DNA of 64,000 bases from a virus, in the IMG/VR virus record IMGVR_UViG_3300046463_000247, positions 34,046-98,045 of that record. The stretch is one strand, 5' to 3'. Below the pieces are notes generated by a model, which did no database searches, had not been told where the DNA came from, and saw only the letters and a list, made by a program, of their open reading frames with translations. How positions within the stretch are numbered: position 1 is the stretch's first letter; every line of letters begins with the position of its first letter. This document shows positions 27,938-35,629 of this stretch, one piece after another. A program made the translations under genes and the position numbers.

Positions 27938-27964
27938 TTGCGCCTCTTTACGGAAGAATGGCGC

Positions 27965-27994
27965 ATTCTACGGTAGCGGCTCGATGGCGAACAA
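27965..27994 (-). promoter_or_regulatory. Promoter for portal gene
   Basis: TTGTTC, 18 bp, TAGAAT, with CGCTACCG before the -10. It begins within the U-tract of the polymerase terminator. Confidence 0.55.
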
Positions 27995-27996
27995 GC

Positions 27997-28031
27997 AAAA
28001 AAGAGGGGCCACCCGGTACATGAGTGGCCCC
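27997..28031 (-). terminator. Terminator after DNA polymerase operon
   Basis: GGGGCCAC and GTGGCCCC arms, then T-run on the minus strand; the portal promoter begins directly behind it. Confidence 0.85.
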
Positions 28032-28077
28032 GAAGCATGCCGTGGGCGGGGAGCCCTGCCGCACAACCAACTGCATT

Positions 28078-28092
28078 TTGCAATCAATTGCA
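28078..28092 (-). repeat. Dispersed palindrome, CA centre
   Basis: Between polymerase stop and its terminator. Confidence 0.9.
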
Positions 28093-28152
28093 CAACGGTA
28101 GAGATTCTACAGGCAGCGGCGGATTCTGCAAACAACCGAAAAGTTCTGGGAA

Positions 28153-30540
28153 TCAGACTTTCAGTTTCAGTTCCGCCATGTTTTTGCCCGCCTTCCCATC
28201 GGCAGTGAATTTAAGCTGCGGGTGCCAATTCACGGTTTCGAACGGAAGATTTTCCATCAGTTCGATCTCGCGCTTCGCGTAGAACTCCCAGTTGTCCTCG
28301 GGGATGTACGTGTACTTCGCGTCGTGCACCGCGCCGAATGCCGGGCAGGTCTTGGTCCAGCCGTTCTTGTGCGCGAGCGCGAACGTCCACAGCATCATGT
28401 CGGACAGCGTGGACTGGATCGGCGAGTTGATCGCCTGGCGTTCGGCCCCGCTGCGTACCATCCGGTTCGGCGAGTTGATCAGCGGCAGGTGGCGGATACG
28501 GCCCAGCGGCGAGCGCACCATGCCGGTCTTGCTGGCCTCACGCTTGTAGTTGCGGTGGTACACCGGCAGCATCTGGTACGTGTTGAAGAACTGGTTACGG
28601 AAGTCTTCCGCCTCTTCCATCTTCAGCGACACGCCATAGTTGGTCTCCGCGTACGCATGGAAGCCCTGCGCCGACATCCCGTAGATCAGACCGAAGTTGC
28701 CTGCCTTGCCAAGCTGGCGGGTTGCCTCGTACAGCGCCACCTCGTCGGGGTCGTCGCTGTTCTTCATCGCCATCATCCGCTCGTACGTGTAGCCCGCGAA
28801 GTTGCCGGACGTGATCGCGTGCAGGTCCTTGCCGTTGCGGTACGCGTCGATCATCGTGGGCTCGTCGGCCACACAGGCGATCACCTTCAGTTCGCCCTGC
28901 GAGTAGTCGTTCTCCAGGATCAGGTAGCCCTCGGGCGCGATGAAGCACTTGCGCAGCTTCTTCGCCCATTTGGTGTGCTTCGGGATCGTCTGGAAGGCGG
29001 GGTCCTTGCACGAGAGCCGCCCGGTCACGGTGCCGCCCTCGCCCTCGTCGCGGTTGCCCGCGAAGAAGTAATAGCTGGGGTGAAAGCGCCCGTCGCTGCG
29101 TATGTGCTTCTGGAACCCGTGCACGTAGGTCGAGAGGGTCTTGGCCGCGCTCGAATAGTCCGACAGCAGCGCAATGAACGGCGCGGCGCGCTCGTCCTTC
29201 TTGAACATCATCAGGTGCTCTTCTGCCGTCGAAGGCTTGCCGCTTTTCTCGGTCATCATCTTCGGCTTCAGATTCAGACCTTGGGGCGTGAACATGAAGT
29301 CGTTCAGCAGCGATGCCTTCGTGATGTTCAGCCCACCAGGCTTCGAATCGTCCCAGTGCTTCGCGACGAGGTGCCCGCCCAGGTGGCGCTTCGCCTCGAC
29401 AGTCAGCTTCGCCATTTCGGTCACGAGGTCCGCTTCCAGTTCCTTGTACGCGTCCATGTCCACCAGCACGCCACCCTGCTCGATGGCCTCGAACGAACGC
29501 GCGGCTGGGTGCAGGATGTTGACGTAGAAGCGGGTCAGCGCCTCGTCTTTCAGCAGTTCCTCCTTCATCACCTTGCGCACGCGCAGCCCCGCGTCGGTGT
29601 CGCCCCCGGCGTAGCCCAGCAGCCGGTCGTCAGGTGGTAGCTTGTCCATGCGCGACTTGTCCACGATCCGGTCGAACTCGTCGGAGTAGCCCCCCATCGT
29701 CGTGTAAATCTTCGCGTGGATGTCGAGCCCGTTGGAGCGGTTTTCGTCCAGCAGCGAGCCTACCAGTGTCGAGTCGAAGCGGAAGTTGCCGCAGTGCAGC
29801 CCACCCCACACCGCGAGCCAGTGCAGGTCGAACTTCAGGTTCGCACCGCCCATGCTGATCTTCGGGCTGTTCAGCAGTTCGCCCATCATCACGGCGTTGT
29901 CGAAGTTGCTGAACCACGCGATGCACTCGTCACGCGACTTGAAGTGGATCAGGTCGGAGCGGCCCACCTCGCACGAGAACTGGATCGTGACGATGTACGC
30001 GCCGGGGTGGCCGGGCTCCACTTCACCGGGCTTGGCATACGGATCGAGCCCGACCGTCTCCAGGTCGAGCACGCATTCGACGGGTCTGCCGGTCTCCGCA
30101 TACAGCGCGTCGATGCGCGTCAGCATGTCGTGGAAGTCGGTGACCCACCGGTAGTCGCCGGTCGCGGGCTCGTAGCGGCCTGTCTTCAGCACCCGCACCA
30201 CGCTCGATGTGTCGCACAGCACGTCGATGAACTTCGCGTAGTCGATCTCGCCGATGCCGGACGAGTAGGTGAACATCAGCGGCGCGGCGATGCCTTGGAA
30301 CTGGTGCACGCGGGAGCGCTGCGAGGTCAGCGAGCGGTTCTTTGGCAGCAGGCCCGAGCGTTGGAACAGGTCGAGCGTCTTGGTGCCCATGCACAGGATG
30401 GCGCGGGTCCCCTCGTACGCTGGCAGGCGGCTTACGTCGCTGTCCAGCAGCACGGGGAGATCGGAGTGGTGCCGGAGCACCGGGGACAGGTGCGATATGG
30501 TCTGGTGGTTGACCGTATCGCCCCAGAGTACGAGAGACAT
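28153..30540 (-). CDS. DNA polymerase I, family A, with 3'-5' exonuclease domain
   Basis: 795 residues. Exonuclease motifs: DLETVGLDPY (D159, E161), NLKFDLHWL (D238) and GYAGGDTDAG. Polymerase motifs: A, ENDYSQGELKVIA (D545); B, RQLGKAGNFGLIYG (R608, K612); C, VHDAKY (H739, D740). Motif C has Ala where HDE is usual, and motif A has Gly where SQIE is usual. It replicates the phage genome. The start overlaps the preceding stop (TAATG) and lacks a clear ribosome site of its own. It is the last gene of a four-gene operon ending in a terminator. Confidence 0.93.
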   Translation of the reverse strand: MSLVLWGDTVNHQTISHLSPVLRHHSDLPVLLDSDVSRLPAYEGTRAILCMGTKTLDLFQRSGLLPKNRSLTSQRSRVHQFQGIAAPLMFTYSSGIGEIDYAKFIDVLCDTSSVVRVLKTGRYEPATGDYRWVTDFHDMLTRIDALYAETGRPVECVLDLETVGLDPYAKPGEVEPGHPGAYIVTIQFSCEVGRSDLIHFKSRDECIAWFSNFDNAVMMGELLNSPKISMGGANLKFDLHWLAVWGGLHCGNFRFDSTLVGSLLDENRSNGLDIHAKIYTTMGGYSDEFDRIVDKSRMDKLPPDDRLLGYAGGDTDAGLRVRKVMKEELLKDEALTRFYVNILHPAARSFEAIEQGGVLVDMDAYKELEADLVTEMAKLTVEAKRHLGGHLVAKHWDDSKPGGLNITKASLLNDFMFTPQGLNLKPKMMTEKSGKPSTAEEHLMMFKKDERAAPFIALLSDYSSAAKTLSTYVHGFQKHIRSDGRFHPSYYFFAGNRDEGEGGTVTGRLSCKDPAFQTIPKHTKWAKKLRKCFIAPEGYLILENDYSQGELKVIACVADEPTMIDAYRNGKDLHAITSGNFAGYTYERMMAMKNSDDPDEVALYEATRQLGKAGNFGLIYGMSAQGFHAYAETNYGVSLKMEEAEDFRNQFFNTYQMLPVYHRNYKREASKTGMVRSPLGRIRHLPLINSPNRMVRSGAERQAINSPIQSTLSDMMLWTFALAHKNGWTKTCPAFGAVHDAKYTYIPEDNWEFYAKREIELMENLPFETVNWHPQLKFTADGKAGKNMAELKLKV

Positions 30541-30935
30541 TACTTACGTTTCCAGTCGTCGCTTGTGTATTCGTAGGAGCAGACAATGCCCTTGTCGAGT
30601 GCCGCGAGGGTCTTGTCCGCATCACCCCGTGCAACGAATTCCAGTGTCGAGAGCGACAGGCCACACAGGTTTCCGTTGAGGACGTGGCAGGTCAGGGCCT
30701 TGCCCAGGTTCTCGGAGACGAAGTATAGCCACAAATCTTTCCGCACTTTCATGAAAGCGGACGATTTTTCCTTGGATACCTGGTCAGTGATCAGGGACAC
30801 GTCCACCGGGAAGCGGAACGGGCCGATTTCCAGCACGCGGGACTTCAGACCGCGCCAGCTATTGTTGCCCTGGTGATCGAGCGGGATTTCGGCAGCGTCA
30901 ACGATGGTCAGCAGGGATAGAACTTCGATGCTCAC
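30540..30935 (-). CDS. Unknown protein upstream of DNA polymerase
   Basis: 131 residues from GTG (MSIEVLSLL), with GGAGG before it and a GTGA overlap with the preceding stop; the longer frame is rejected. It has a mixed alpha/beta pattern, RFPVDVSLITDQVSKEKS and KDLWLYFVSENLGKAL, and two Cys near CHVLNGNLCG. It is encoded with the polymerase, so a replication accessory role is possible but unproven. Confidence 0.65.
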   Translation of the reverse strand: MSIEVLSLLTIVDAAEIPLDHQGNNSWRGLKSRVLEIGPFRFPVDVSLITDQVSKEKSSAFMKVRKDLWLYFVSENLGKALTCHVLNGNLCGLSLSTLEFVARGDADKTLAALDKGIVCSYEYTSDDWKRK

Positions 30936-31192
30936 AGGGCCTCCAGCGACACAATGGTTTCGATCACTTCGACGGTGAATTCCCCCATCGACACACCCTG
31001 CCAGTACAGCCCAAGCCGGAACCACCGGTCGTCGGACGCCTCCAGCACCACCGCCTGCGCGTCCACCGGGTCGATGCCCGGCACCGGGCTCGCGATAGGC
31101 AGGCTCTGGCCGACCGGCGTCGCGCGCAGATTCGCCAGCAGCTTCTCAGCGTCCGGCGAAGTCGTTTTCATTTCGGTTACTTCGCGGCTCAT
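30932..31192 (-). CDS. Small unknown protein in DNA polymerase operon
   Basis: 86 residues, ATGA overlap with the previous gene. Acidic, with a beta-rich C-terminal half (DRWFRLGLYWQGVSMGEFTVEV). No recognised motif. It is translationally linked to the 315-residue protein and to the gene before the polymerase. Confidence 0.6.
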   Translation of the reverse strand: MSREVTEMKTTSPDAEKLLANLRATPVGQSLPIASPVPGIDPVDAQAVVLEASDDRWFRLGLYWQGVSMGEFTVEVIETIVSLEAL

Positions 31193-32136
31193 TCGGTCAC
31201 CCCGATCTGTTTTACGTTCTTGATCTGTTCATCGAAGTCCACGCCCAGGCCCATCAGGAACGCGCCAATCACGCGGCCCACCGGCACGCCGTTGGTCTGG
31301 AAGTGGATTGAGTAGTGGCCCTGCGTGCTCGGGTTCATGCTCGCGGCCTTCAGCGCGTTGCGAATCTCGGCGTTGAACGGACCCTCGGCGCGGATGCTGA
31401 CGCTGGCCCCGTCTGCAATTGATTGCACGCGAGCGGCGAGCTTGACCCGCTCCGACAGCGCAATGCACAGGTACACGCTGTGCGCGTCGGTGCCCTTCAC
31501 CTTCTGGCCGATCTGCGTGGCGTCCTTCAGCGCAACCACCCCTGCGGGCATCACCGGAGCCTTCGGCTTGACACTGGGGTCCACCTTGAACGGCATCGCC
31601 TCGGCGTGCAGGTCAGCCGCCTGTTCAGCCGGGGGCACCTTCTTCGTCGGCTTCGGGGTCACCATGTTGCCGGACAGCGAGCCGGGGAAGTCCCCGCCAC
31701 TGGTGAACTGCACCTTCTTCGTCGGCTTGATCTTCTCGGCCTCGGCGAAAAACTGCTCTGCCGGGCTCGGGATTACCGTCTTGATCGCCTCCATCGCGTT
31801 CTCCGCGACGCTGCCGCCGTTCGCATCGAGAAAGCCCCACGCGTCCGCCAGCACCTGCTCGACCAGCGTCTTGCATGAGGCTTTCACCCCTGCGTCGGCG
31901 GTGCCCTTGATCAGCGAGACCGTCGAGGCGGGTAGCGTCACGCCGTACGTGAAGGGCATCCCGTTCTTCGCGGTGCCGCTCACGCCGATATTGAAAAACG
32001 CCTGGTTCACTTCGATGTGCTGGCTATTGGCCTCCAGCGCGTGAAACTCTACCAGCAGGTCCGGGTAGACCTTACCGAGAAACGACCCGTCACCGGGGGC
32101 CGATTTGGGCTGATTTATTTTGAGGTTTAGTGCCAC
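31189..32136 (-). CDS. Unknown 315-residue protein, first gene of DNA polymerase operon
   Basis: GTG start with TTGGAGTGACACT upstream. The N-terminal ~110 residues form a beta-rich domain (DLLVEFHALEANSQHIEVNQ). A Lys/Pro-rich linker follows, then a domain of ~110 residues (GTDAHSVYLCIALSERVKLAARV, HYSIHFQTNGVPVGRVIGAFL). The first gene after a TTGACT-16-TAGAAT promoter. A DNA-binding or replication role is possible from context only. A palindrome encodes VQSIAD. Confidence 0.65.
   Translation of the reverse strand: MALNLKINQPKSAPGDGSFLGKVYPDLLVEFHALEANSQHIEVNQAFFNIGVSGTAKNGMPFTYGVTLPASTVSLIKGTADAGVKASCKTLVEQVLADAWGFLDANGGSVAENAMEAIKTVIPSPAEQFFAEAEKIKPTKKVQFTSGGDFPGSLSGNMVTPKPTKKVPPAEQAADLHAEAMPFKVDPSVKPKAPVMPAGVVALKDATQIGQKVKGTDAHSVYLCIALSERVKLAARVQSIADGASVSIRAEGPFNAEIRNALKAASMNPSTQGHYSIHFQTNGVPVGRVIGAFLMGLGVDFDEQIKNVKQIGVTE
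31414..31427 (+). repeat. Dispersed palindrome
   Basis: Inside the 315-residue gene. Confidence 0.9.
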
Positions 32137-32169
32137 AGTGTCACTCCAAGACCTGTTTGACCTGACTGC

Positions 32170-32197
32170 ATTCTAACACAATCAGCCGGATAGTCAA
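32170..32197 (-). promoter_or_regulatory. Promoter for DNA polymerase operon
   Basis: TTGACT, 16 bp, TAGAAT. The stop TGA of the long phosphatase-like gene lies inside the -35 box. Confidence 0.75.
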
Positions 32198-32982
32198 ACA
32201 GTATCGTTGCGCATCGCGCGCTTGACCCAGATGTTCTTGCGGGATTGCATCGGGCGGATCGACGGCAGCTTGCGCGGGCCGCTGGCTTTCTTCTCCCGCG
32301 TGCCGACGCCCATCGAGCCCCAGCCGTCACCGTAGATCGGGTCGGCCTTGCCACCGCCGCCGTTACTGCTGACGCGCCCGGTCGTCGGGGCGTGGCTGTC
32401 GAAGTTATCGAAGGGGGCGCTACCGAACAGGTCGCTGCCATACAGGTTCGACGGCGACCACTTGCCGGTCGAATACGTGCGGCTCTTCGACCCGGCCACC
32501 GGCTTGACCCCGTAGTGCTTCTCCAGGAACTTGATCTGCGACTCCGACTCGACCGCCTTCTGGCAGTAGTGCTTGCGCACGTAGGTGATCGCATCGGTCT
32601 CGCCGGTCATGAAGGCGACCAGTGCGGCGAAGAACGTGCCCGTGCGGCCATGTCCGCCGATGCACCCGGCGTGGACCTTCTTGCCCGCCTTGATCTGCGC
32701 TGCCGTCCACTCGACCAGGTTGCGGAACTCCACCGCGTCCATCGGCGCGTGCATGTCGGTCACCGGGAAGTACACCTCGACCGGCCCCTTGTCCGCATGC
32801 CACGGCCAGCTTGCCGCCGTCAGCTTCATCCCGTGATCGAATCCGATGTACACGTCCGCATCGAAGACGGCAGGGCTCAGGCACGAGCCGCCATACACTT
32901 CCCAGTCGCCGACTTTCAGCGCCGGGTGATCGTGGTAGCACATCTTGTAGCCACCGTTGCTCTTGCCGTTCTTTGCTTTCAT
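32194..32982 (-). CDS. Tyrosine-phosphatase-like protein (CX5R), long form
   Basis: 262 residues from MKAKNGKSNG, AAGGAG upstream. Core: DVYIGFDHGMKLT, YFPVTDMHAP, then KVHAGCIGGHGRTGTFFAAL. The last contains the CX5R(T) phosphate loop (C-IGGHG-R) of protein-tyrosine/dual-specificity phosphatases; the residue before Cys is Gly rather than the usual His. YVRKHYCQKAVES follows, as in DSPs. About 90 C-terminal residues are disordered and basic. The stop TGA lies inside the -35 box of the next promoter. A second CX5R protein is encoded 1.1 kb upstream. Confidence 0.8.
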   Translation of the reverse strand: MKAKNGKSNGGYKMCYHDHPALKVGDWEVYGGSCLSPAVFDADVYIGFDHGMKLTAASWPWHADKGPVEVYFPVTDMHAPMDAVEFRNLVEWTAAQIKAGKKVHAGCIGGHGRTGTFFAALVAFMTGETDAITYVRKHYCQKAVESESQIKFLEKHYGVKPVAGSKSRTYSTGKWSPSNLYGSDLFGSAPFDNFDSHAPTTGRVSSNGGGGKADPIYGDGWGSMGVGTREKKASGPRKLPSIRPMQSRKNIWVKRAMRNDTV

Positions 32983-33011
32983 GCAATCGACTCCTTCGAT
33001 TGTTGCTGGTT

Positions 33012-34064
33012 TCAGGCCGTAGCCTTGGATTTGGTTTTGCCGCGTTCGAGGATCGCGACGGACTGCCCGGGGAACACCTGCCACTCACCCAGCACCTTCG
33101 TGAAGCCCGGGGGCAAGGTGACCTGCTTGCCCGGCTCGCCGTACTTCTCGGCCTGCATCTGCTTCTCGTGCGGGTACTTCTTCAGCGCGCCCAGCGCTTC
33201 GACCTTGTACCAGTCGCAGTACTGGCCGAATTCGTCAGGCCACTCGGTGCGTGCGGCCATCGCAAGCGCGTACAGGTCGGAGAACTTCTTCGCGAAACTG
33301 TGCGACTCGTACATGTCGATCAGCAGTTCGACGCACTGGCCGCTGCGCTGCACGTCGAGAATCTTGTAGATCAGTGCCGAGTAGTCGTCGTACAGCATGC
33401 CCTTGTTGAACATTGGGCCGTTATTGTGCGCGAGCGTCCACGCGGTGTCGATCATCACCTCCAGGCTCGTCTCGCCGTTCACGAAGCGCGAGAGCGTCTG
33501 TGCGATGTTGCCCCACGGCTTGCCGCCGTAGCCACCCGAGAAGTTGCCCTCGTTGAACAGGAACGTCAGCCCCTCGCAGTACGGGCCAAGCTGCATTTCG
33601 GGCGGGTTGTCGAGTAGCGCTTCCACCGCAGTGTGCGATCCGCCGCCCTTGATCAGCTTGTTAAACGCGTAGAAGGCGCTGCCGTACTTCTCTTTCGCCA
33701 GCTTCGGCGTGGCTTCGTCCTTCACGTGGCGCGACTCGCGGGTCGTGATCAGCAGCATGTAGTGGAACAGCCGCAGCCCCTGCGACGCGAGGGCCGAGGT
33801 GTAGGCTTCCATGACCTTGCGCGCCAGCGGCGTGAGGAACTGGTGTCGGGTGAAACGCTTCTGGACGACTGCCGCCAGGTGATTCAGCGCGTAGAAGCGC
33901 AGCGCGTCGGTGTCCGGCTCGGCGAGGCCACCGGGACCTCCGTTCTCCTTGTACGTTTTGCAATTGATTGCAACGCGGGAGACGAGGTAATGGCCGACGC
34001 CTTGCGGGTGCATCTGGGGAGCGCTGAGGTAGTACGCGAGGGTATTCTTGTCTTCGAATCGCAT
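33012..34064 (-). CDS. Unknown 350-residue protein between two phosphatase-like genes
   Basis: 350 residues, CAAGGAGTGAAGCC before the ATG. Well-folded composition, rich in Tyr/Phe: LRFYALNHLAAVVQKRF, FHYMLLITTRESRHVKDEA, NNGPMFNKGMLYDDYSALIY. No motif I can name; the conserved-looking N/D/H/R residues could support an enzyme. Its promoter lies within the end of the upstream phosphatase gene. A palindrome encodes VAINCKT. Confidence 0.7.
   Translation of the reverse strand: MRFEDKNTLAYYLSAPQMHPQGVGHYLVSRVAINCKTYKENGGPGGLAEPDTDALRFYALNHLAAVVQKRFTRHQFLTPLARKVMEAYTSALASQGLRLFHYMLLITTRESRHVKDEATPKLAKEKYGSAFYAFNKLIKGGGSHTAVEALLDNPPEMQLGPYCEGLTFLFNEGNFSGGYGGKPWGNIAQTLSRFVNGETSLEVMIDTAWTLAHNNGPMFNKGMLYDDYSALIYKILDVQRSGQCVELLIDMYESHSFAKKFSDLYALAMAARTEWPDEFGQYCDWYKVEALGALKKYPHEKQMQAEKYGEPGKQVTLPPGFTKVLGEWQVFPGQSVAILERGKTKSKATA
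33958..33973 (+). repeat. Dispersed palindrome, full 16-mer
   Basis: Inside the 350-residue gene, near its start. Confidence 0.9.
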
Positions 34065-34097
34065 GGCGGCTTCACTCCTTGAATGCCGATCTGATAC

Positions 34098-34589
34098 TTA
34101 GGATTCTACCACAAACGACCCGTTTGTCAAACATGTGCGAAATTGAAACAGCGCCTTGATCCGGGCTTTCCGCAGCATTTTCTTCACTTCAGCCGGGATC
34201 GGGTAATCCAGCACGAACTGGTACTGGTCATCCGTCTCGACCGCGTGCGGGTAGTAATGCTCGCGCACGTACTCGACCGGCATCTTCACGCCAAAAGCCT
34301 TCGCCAGGATCGACAGGAACAGCCCTGTGCGGCCCCGTCCCGCGTAGCAGCCCACATACACCTGCTGCCCGGCGAGGACCGCTGCGACCGCCTGCGTCAG
34401 CCCGGCATCGAGCAGGTCTTTCGACGGGACACTGAAGTCCTGCGTCGGAATGTCAATGTCGGCCTTTGCGCCGATTTCCTTCGCCATCTTGACGCCGACC
34501 ATGTTCGCCGGACGCGCCAGATACGGACCGCCTGCGACCGTGAAGTGCTTCAGACCCATGAGTACCGGGAGATTGAGGGTTCCGTTCAT
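34098..34589 (-). CDS. Tyrosine-phosphatase-like protein (CX5R), short form
   Basis: 163 residues from MNGTLNLPVLMG with AAGGAG upstream. It carries VYVGCYAGRGRTGLFLSIL, a CX5R phosphate loop (C-YAGRG-R), and then YVREHYYPHAVETDDQ, aligning with the long paralogue downstream. Acts on phospho-residues or other phosphate esters; substrate unknown. Its 3' end overlaps the promoter of the 350-residue gene, and its first ~137 nt overlap the preceding gene in another frame. Confidence 0.8.
   Translation of the reverse strand: MNGTLNLPVLMGLKHFTVAGGPYLARPANMVGVKMAKEIGAKADIDIPTQDFSVPSKDLLDAGLTQAVAAVLAGQQVYVGCYAGRGRTGLFLSILAKAFGVKMPVEYVREHYYPHAVETDDQYQFVLDYPIPAEVKKMLRKARIKALFQFRTCLTNGSFVVES
34103..34130 (-). 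promoter_or_regulatory. Promoter inside the end of the short phosphatase gene
   Basis: TTGACA, 16 bp, TAGAAT, reading into the 350-residue gene. It overlaps the last codons of the phosphatase-like gene. Confidence 0.7.
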
Positions 34590-34920
34590 GCTTGTGCAAC
34601 TCCTTTGCGTGTGGCCCGTAGACCGTTTTGATTTGACCAACATAGCCGCAGTGCTTGCAGCCTTCTCCTTCACAGTGCTCGCATTCGTCCCACGCGGTGA
34701 GACTGGTGCGGGCGCTCAACTGGCGTTCCGGGGGCGCGACGTGGGTCATGCTGTGCACCCGCGCGCCGTCCACTTCGAACAGCCAGTTATTGAACCTGCG
34801 GTTGCCGCGTTCGTGCGTGATCAGCGCGGCGCACCGGACCATCTGCTGCAATGCTTCGGGGGTGATACTCTCGGCAGCGCAGACACGCGCCACCTGGTCA
34901 GATTGTTCTAATGCGGACAT
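34453..34920 (-). CDS. DnaJ-type zinc-finger-like protein with long out-of-frame overlap
   Basis: 155 residues from MSALEQSDQ. The middle contains CEHCEGEGCKHCGYVGQ, two CxxC pairs like a DnaJ zinc-binding repeat. After that the reading continues 137 nt into the phosphatase gene in a different frame, where composition turns Arg/Gly/His-rich (HGRRRSVSGASGEHGRRQ). The functional part is probably the first ~110 residues; the tail may be incidental. Confidence 0.6.
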   Translation of the reverse strand: MSALEQSDQVARVCAAESITPEALQQMVRCAALITHERGNRRFNNWLFEVDGARVHSMTHVAPPERQLSARTSLTAWDECEHCEGEGCKHCGYVGQIKTVYGPHAKELHKHERNPQSPGTHGSEALHGRRRSVSGASGEHGRRQDGEGNRRKGRH

Positions 34921-35155
34921 GGGTCGGGGCCTCGAAAGCCAGTCGGGGGCGCTGGCTCGCGTCGTGATGCCGAAGCCCGTAACTGACGAATGTTTCATCC
35001 ATGAGTTCGACCCGCGCCTGATCCGTGACCTCGTACGTGCGACCGTTGAATTCGACCGTCACCGAGTTGCCCCGCTGCACGGCCACCACGTTCAGCACGC
35101 CGTTCGTGCCCACCTGAATCTTCGTGCCGCGCGAAACGCCAATACTAAGTGCCAT
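34898..35155 (-). CDS. Small CsrA-like beta protein
   Basis: 85 residues, GGAGCAACCCG before the ATG. MALSIGVSRGTKIQVG...VLNVVAVQRGNSVTVEF parallels the N-terminal strands of CsrA (LTRRVGE, xIGDDI, VLGVKGxxV), and LAFEAPTHVRIRTI parallels its APxxVxVxR strand. Between them is an insert of ~30 residues absent from CsrA. If correct, it would bind GGA-containing leader RNAs. This is my pattern match, not a database hit. Confidence 0.55.
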   Translation of the reverse strand: MALSIGVSRGTKIQVGTNGVLNVVAVQRGNSVTVEFNGRTYEVTDQARVELMDETFVSYGLRHHDASQRPRLAFEAPTHVRIRTI

Positions 35156-35570
35156 CGGGTTGCTCCATCAGGTCAGTACATTCATCTGTCAGTGCCCAGA
35201 CACTGCCACCGGGCAGGTTCTTGCGGGCGTGTACCCGGTACACCAGTTTCATGCCCATGAGTACGGTCAGGCAGGTCGATGCCTCGCTTACAGTGAAGCG
35301 CTCGCCTCTGGCTTGCAGCCGGGCGGCAACTTCCCCCGAGTTTGGCTCGTCCAGTTCGGCGAGCATTGCCAGCGTCTTGTACAGGCGGGAGCCGACCTTG
35401 GGGAGCCGTACCCGCGCCTTGTCCGACACTTTCTCGGGGATCACTATCTCCTGCAAGGTGGTTTCCATGACCTTGTTCAGTCCGCACAGACAGTGGAGTA
35501 CGAGGTCAGGACCATCCCATCGCTGGAAAGCCCCGCCAGAGCCGCACTTCGGACACTTCAATCGAGTCAT
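35145..35570 (-). CDS. Zinc-ribbon plus winged-helix-like protein
   Basis: 141 residues from ATG; a GTG three codons earlier is an alternative. The N-terminus has CPKCGSGGAF and HCLCGLNK, a four-Cys ribbon. The C-terminal part (KTLAMLAELDEPNSGEVAARL, EASTCLTVLMGMKLVYRV) reads like a winged-helix DNA-binding domain. It may be a phage transcription regulator. It is the first gene after a TTGCTC-17-TATATT promoter inside the end of the PPDK-like gene. Confidence 0.65.
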   Translation of the reverse strand: MTRLKCPKCGSGGAFQRWDGPDLVLHCLCGLNKVMETTLQEIVIPEKVSDKARVRLPKVGSRLYKTLAMLAELDEPNSGEVAARLQARGERFTVSEASTCLTVLMGMKLVYRVHARKNLPGGSVWALTDECTDLMEQPDGT

Positions 35571-35600
35571 ATTCGCCACTACTTGCTGAAAGTGGCGGCG

Positions 35601-35629
35601 AATATAGCCGTAAATCAGTCGTGGAGCAA
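35601..35629 (-). promoter_or_regulatory. Candidate promoter for zinc-ribbon gene
   Basis: TTGCTC, 17 bp, TATATT; overlaps the end of the PPDK-like gene. Shares TATATTCGCCG with the candidate at 21.13 kb. Confidence 0.45.

Noticed and set aside
28078-28092. Palindrome as a Rho-independent terminator stem
   Set aside because: The two-base centre cannot form a hairpin loop, the stem is A/T-rich, and a better terminator lies nearby.
35145-35487. 101-codon frame inside the zinc-ribbon gene
   Set aside because: Out-of-frame shadow with poor composition and no start signal.
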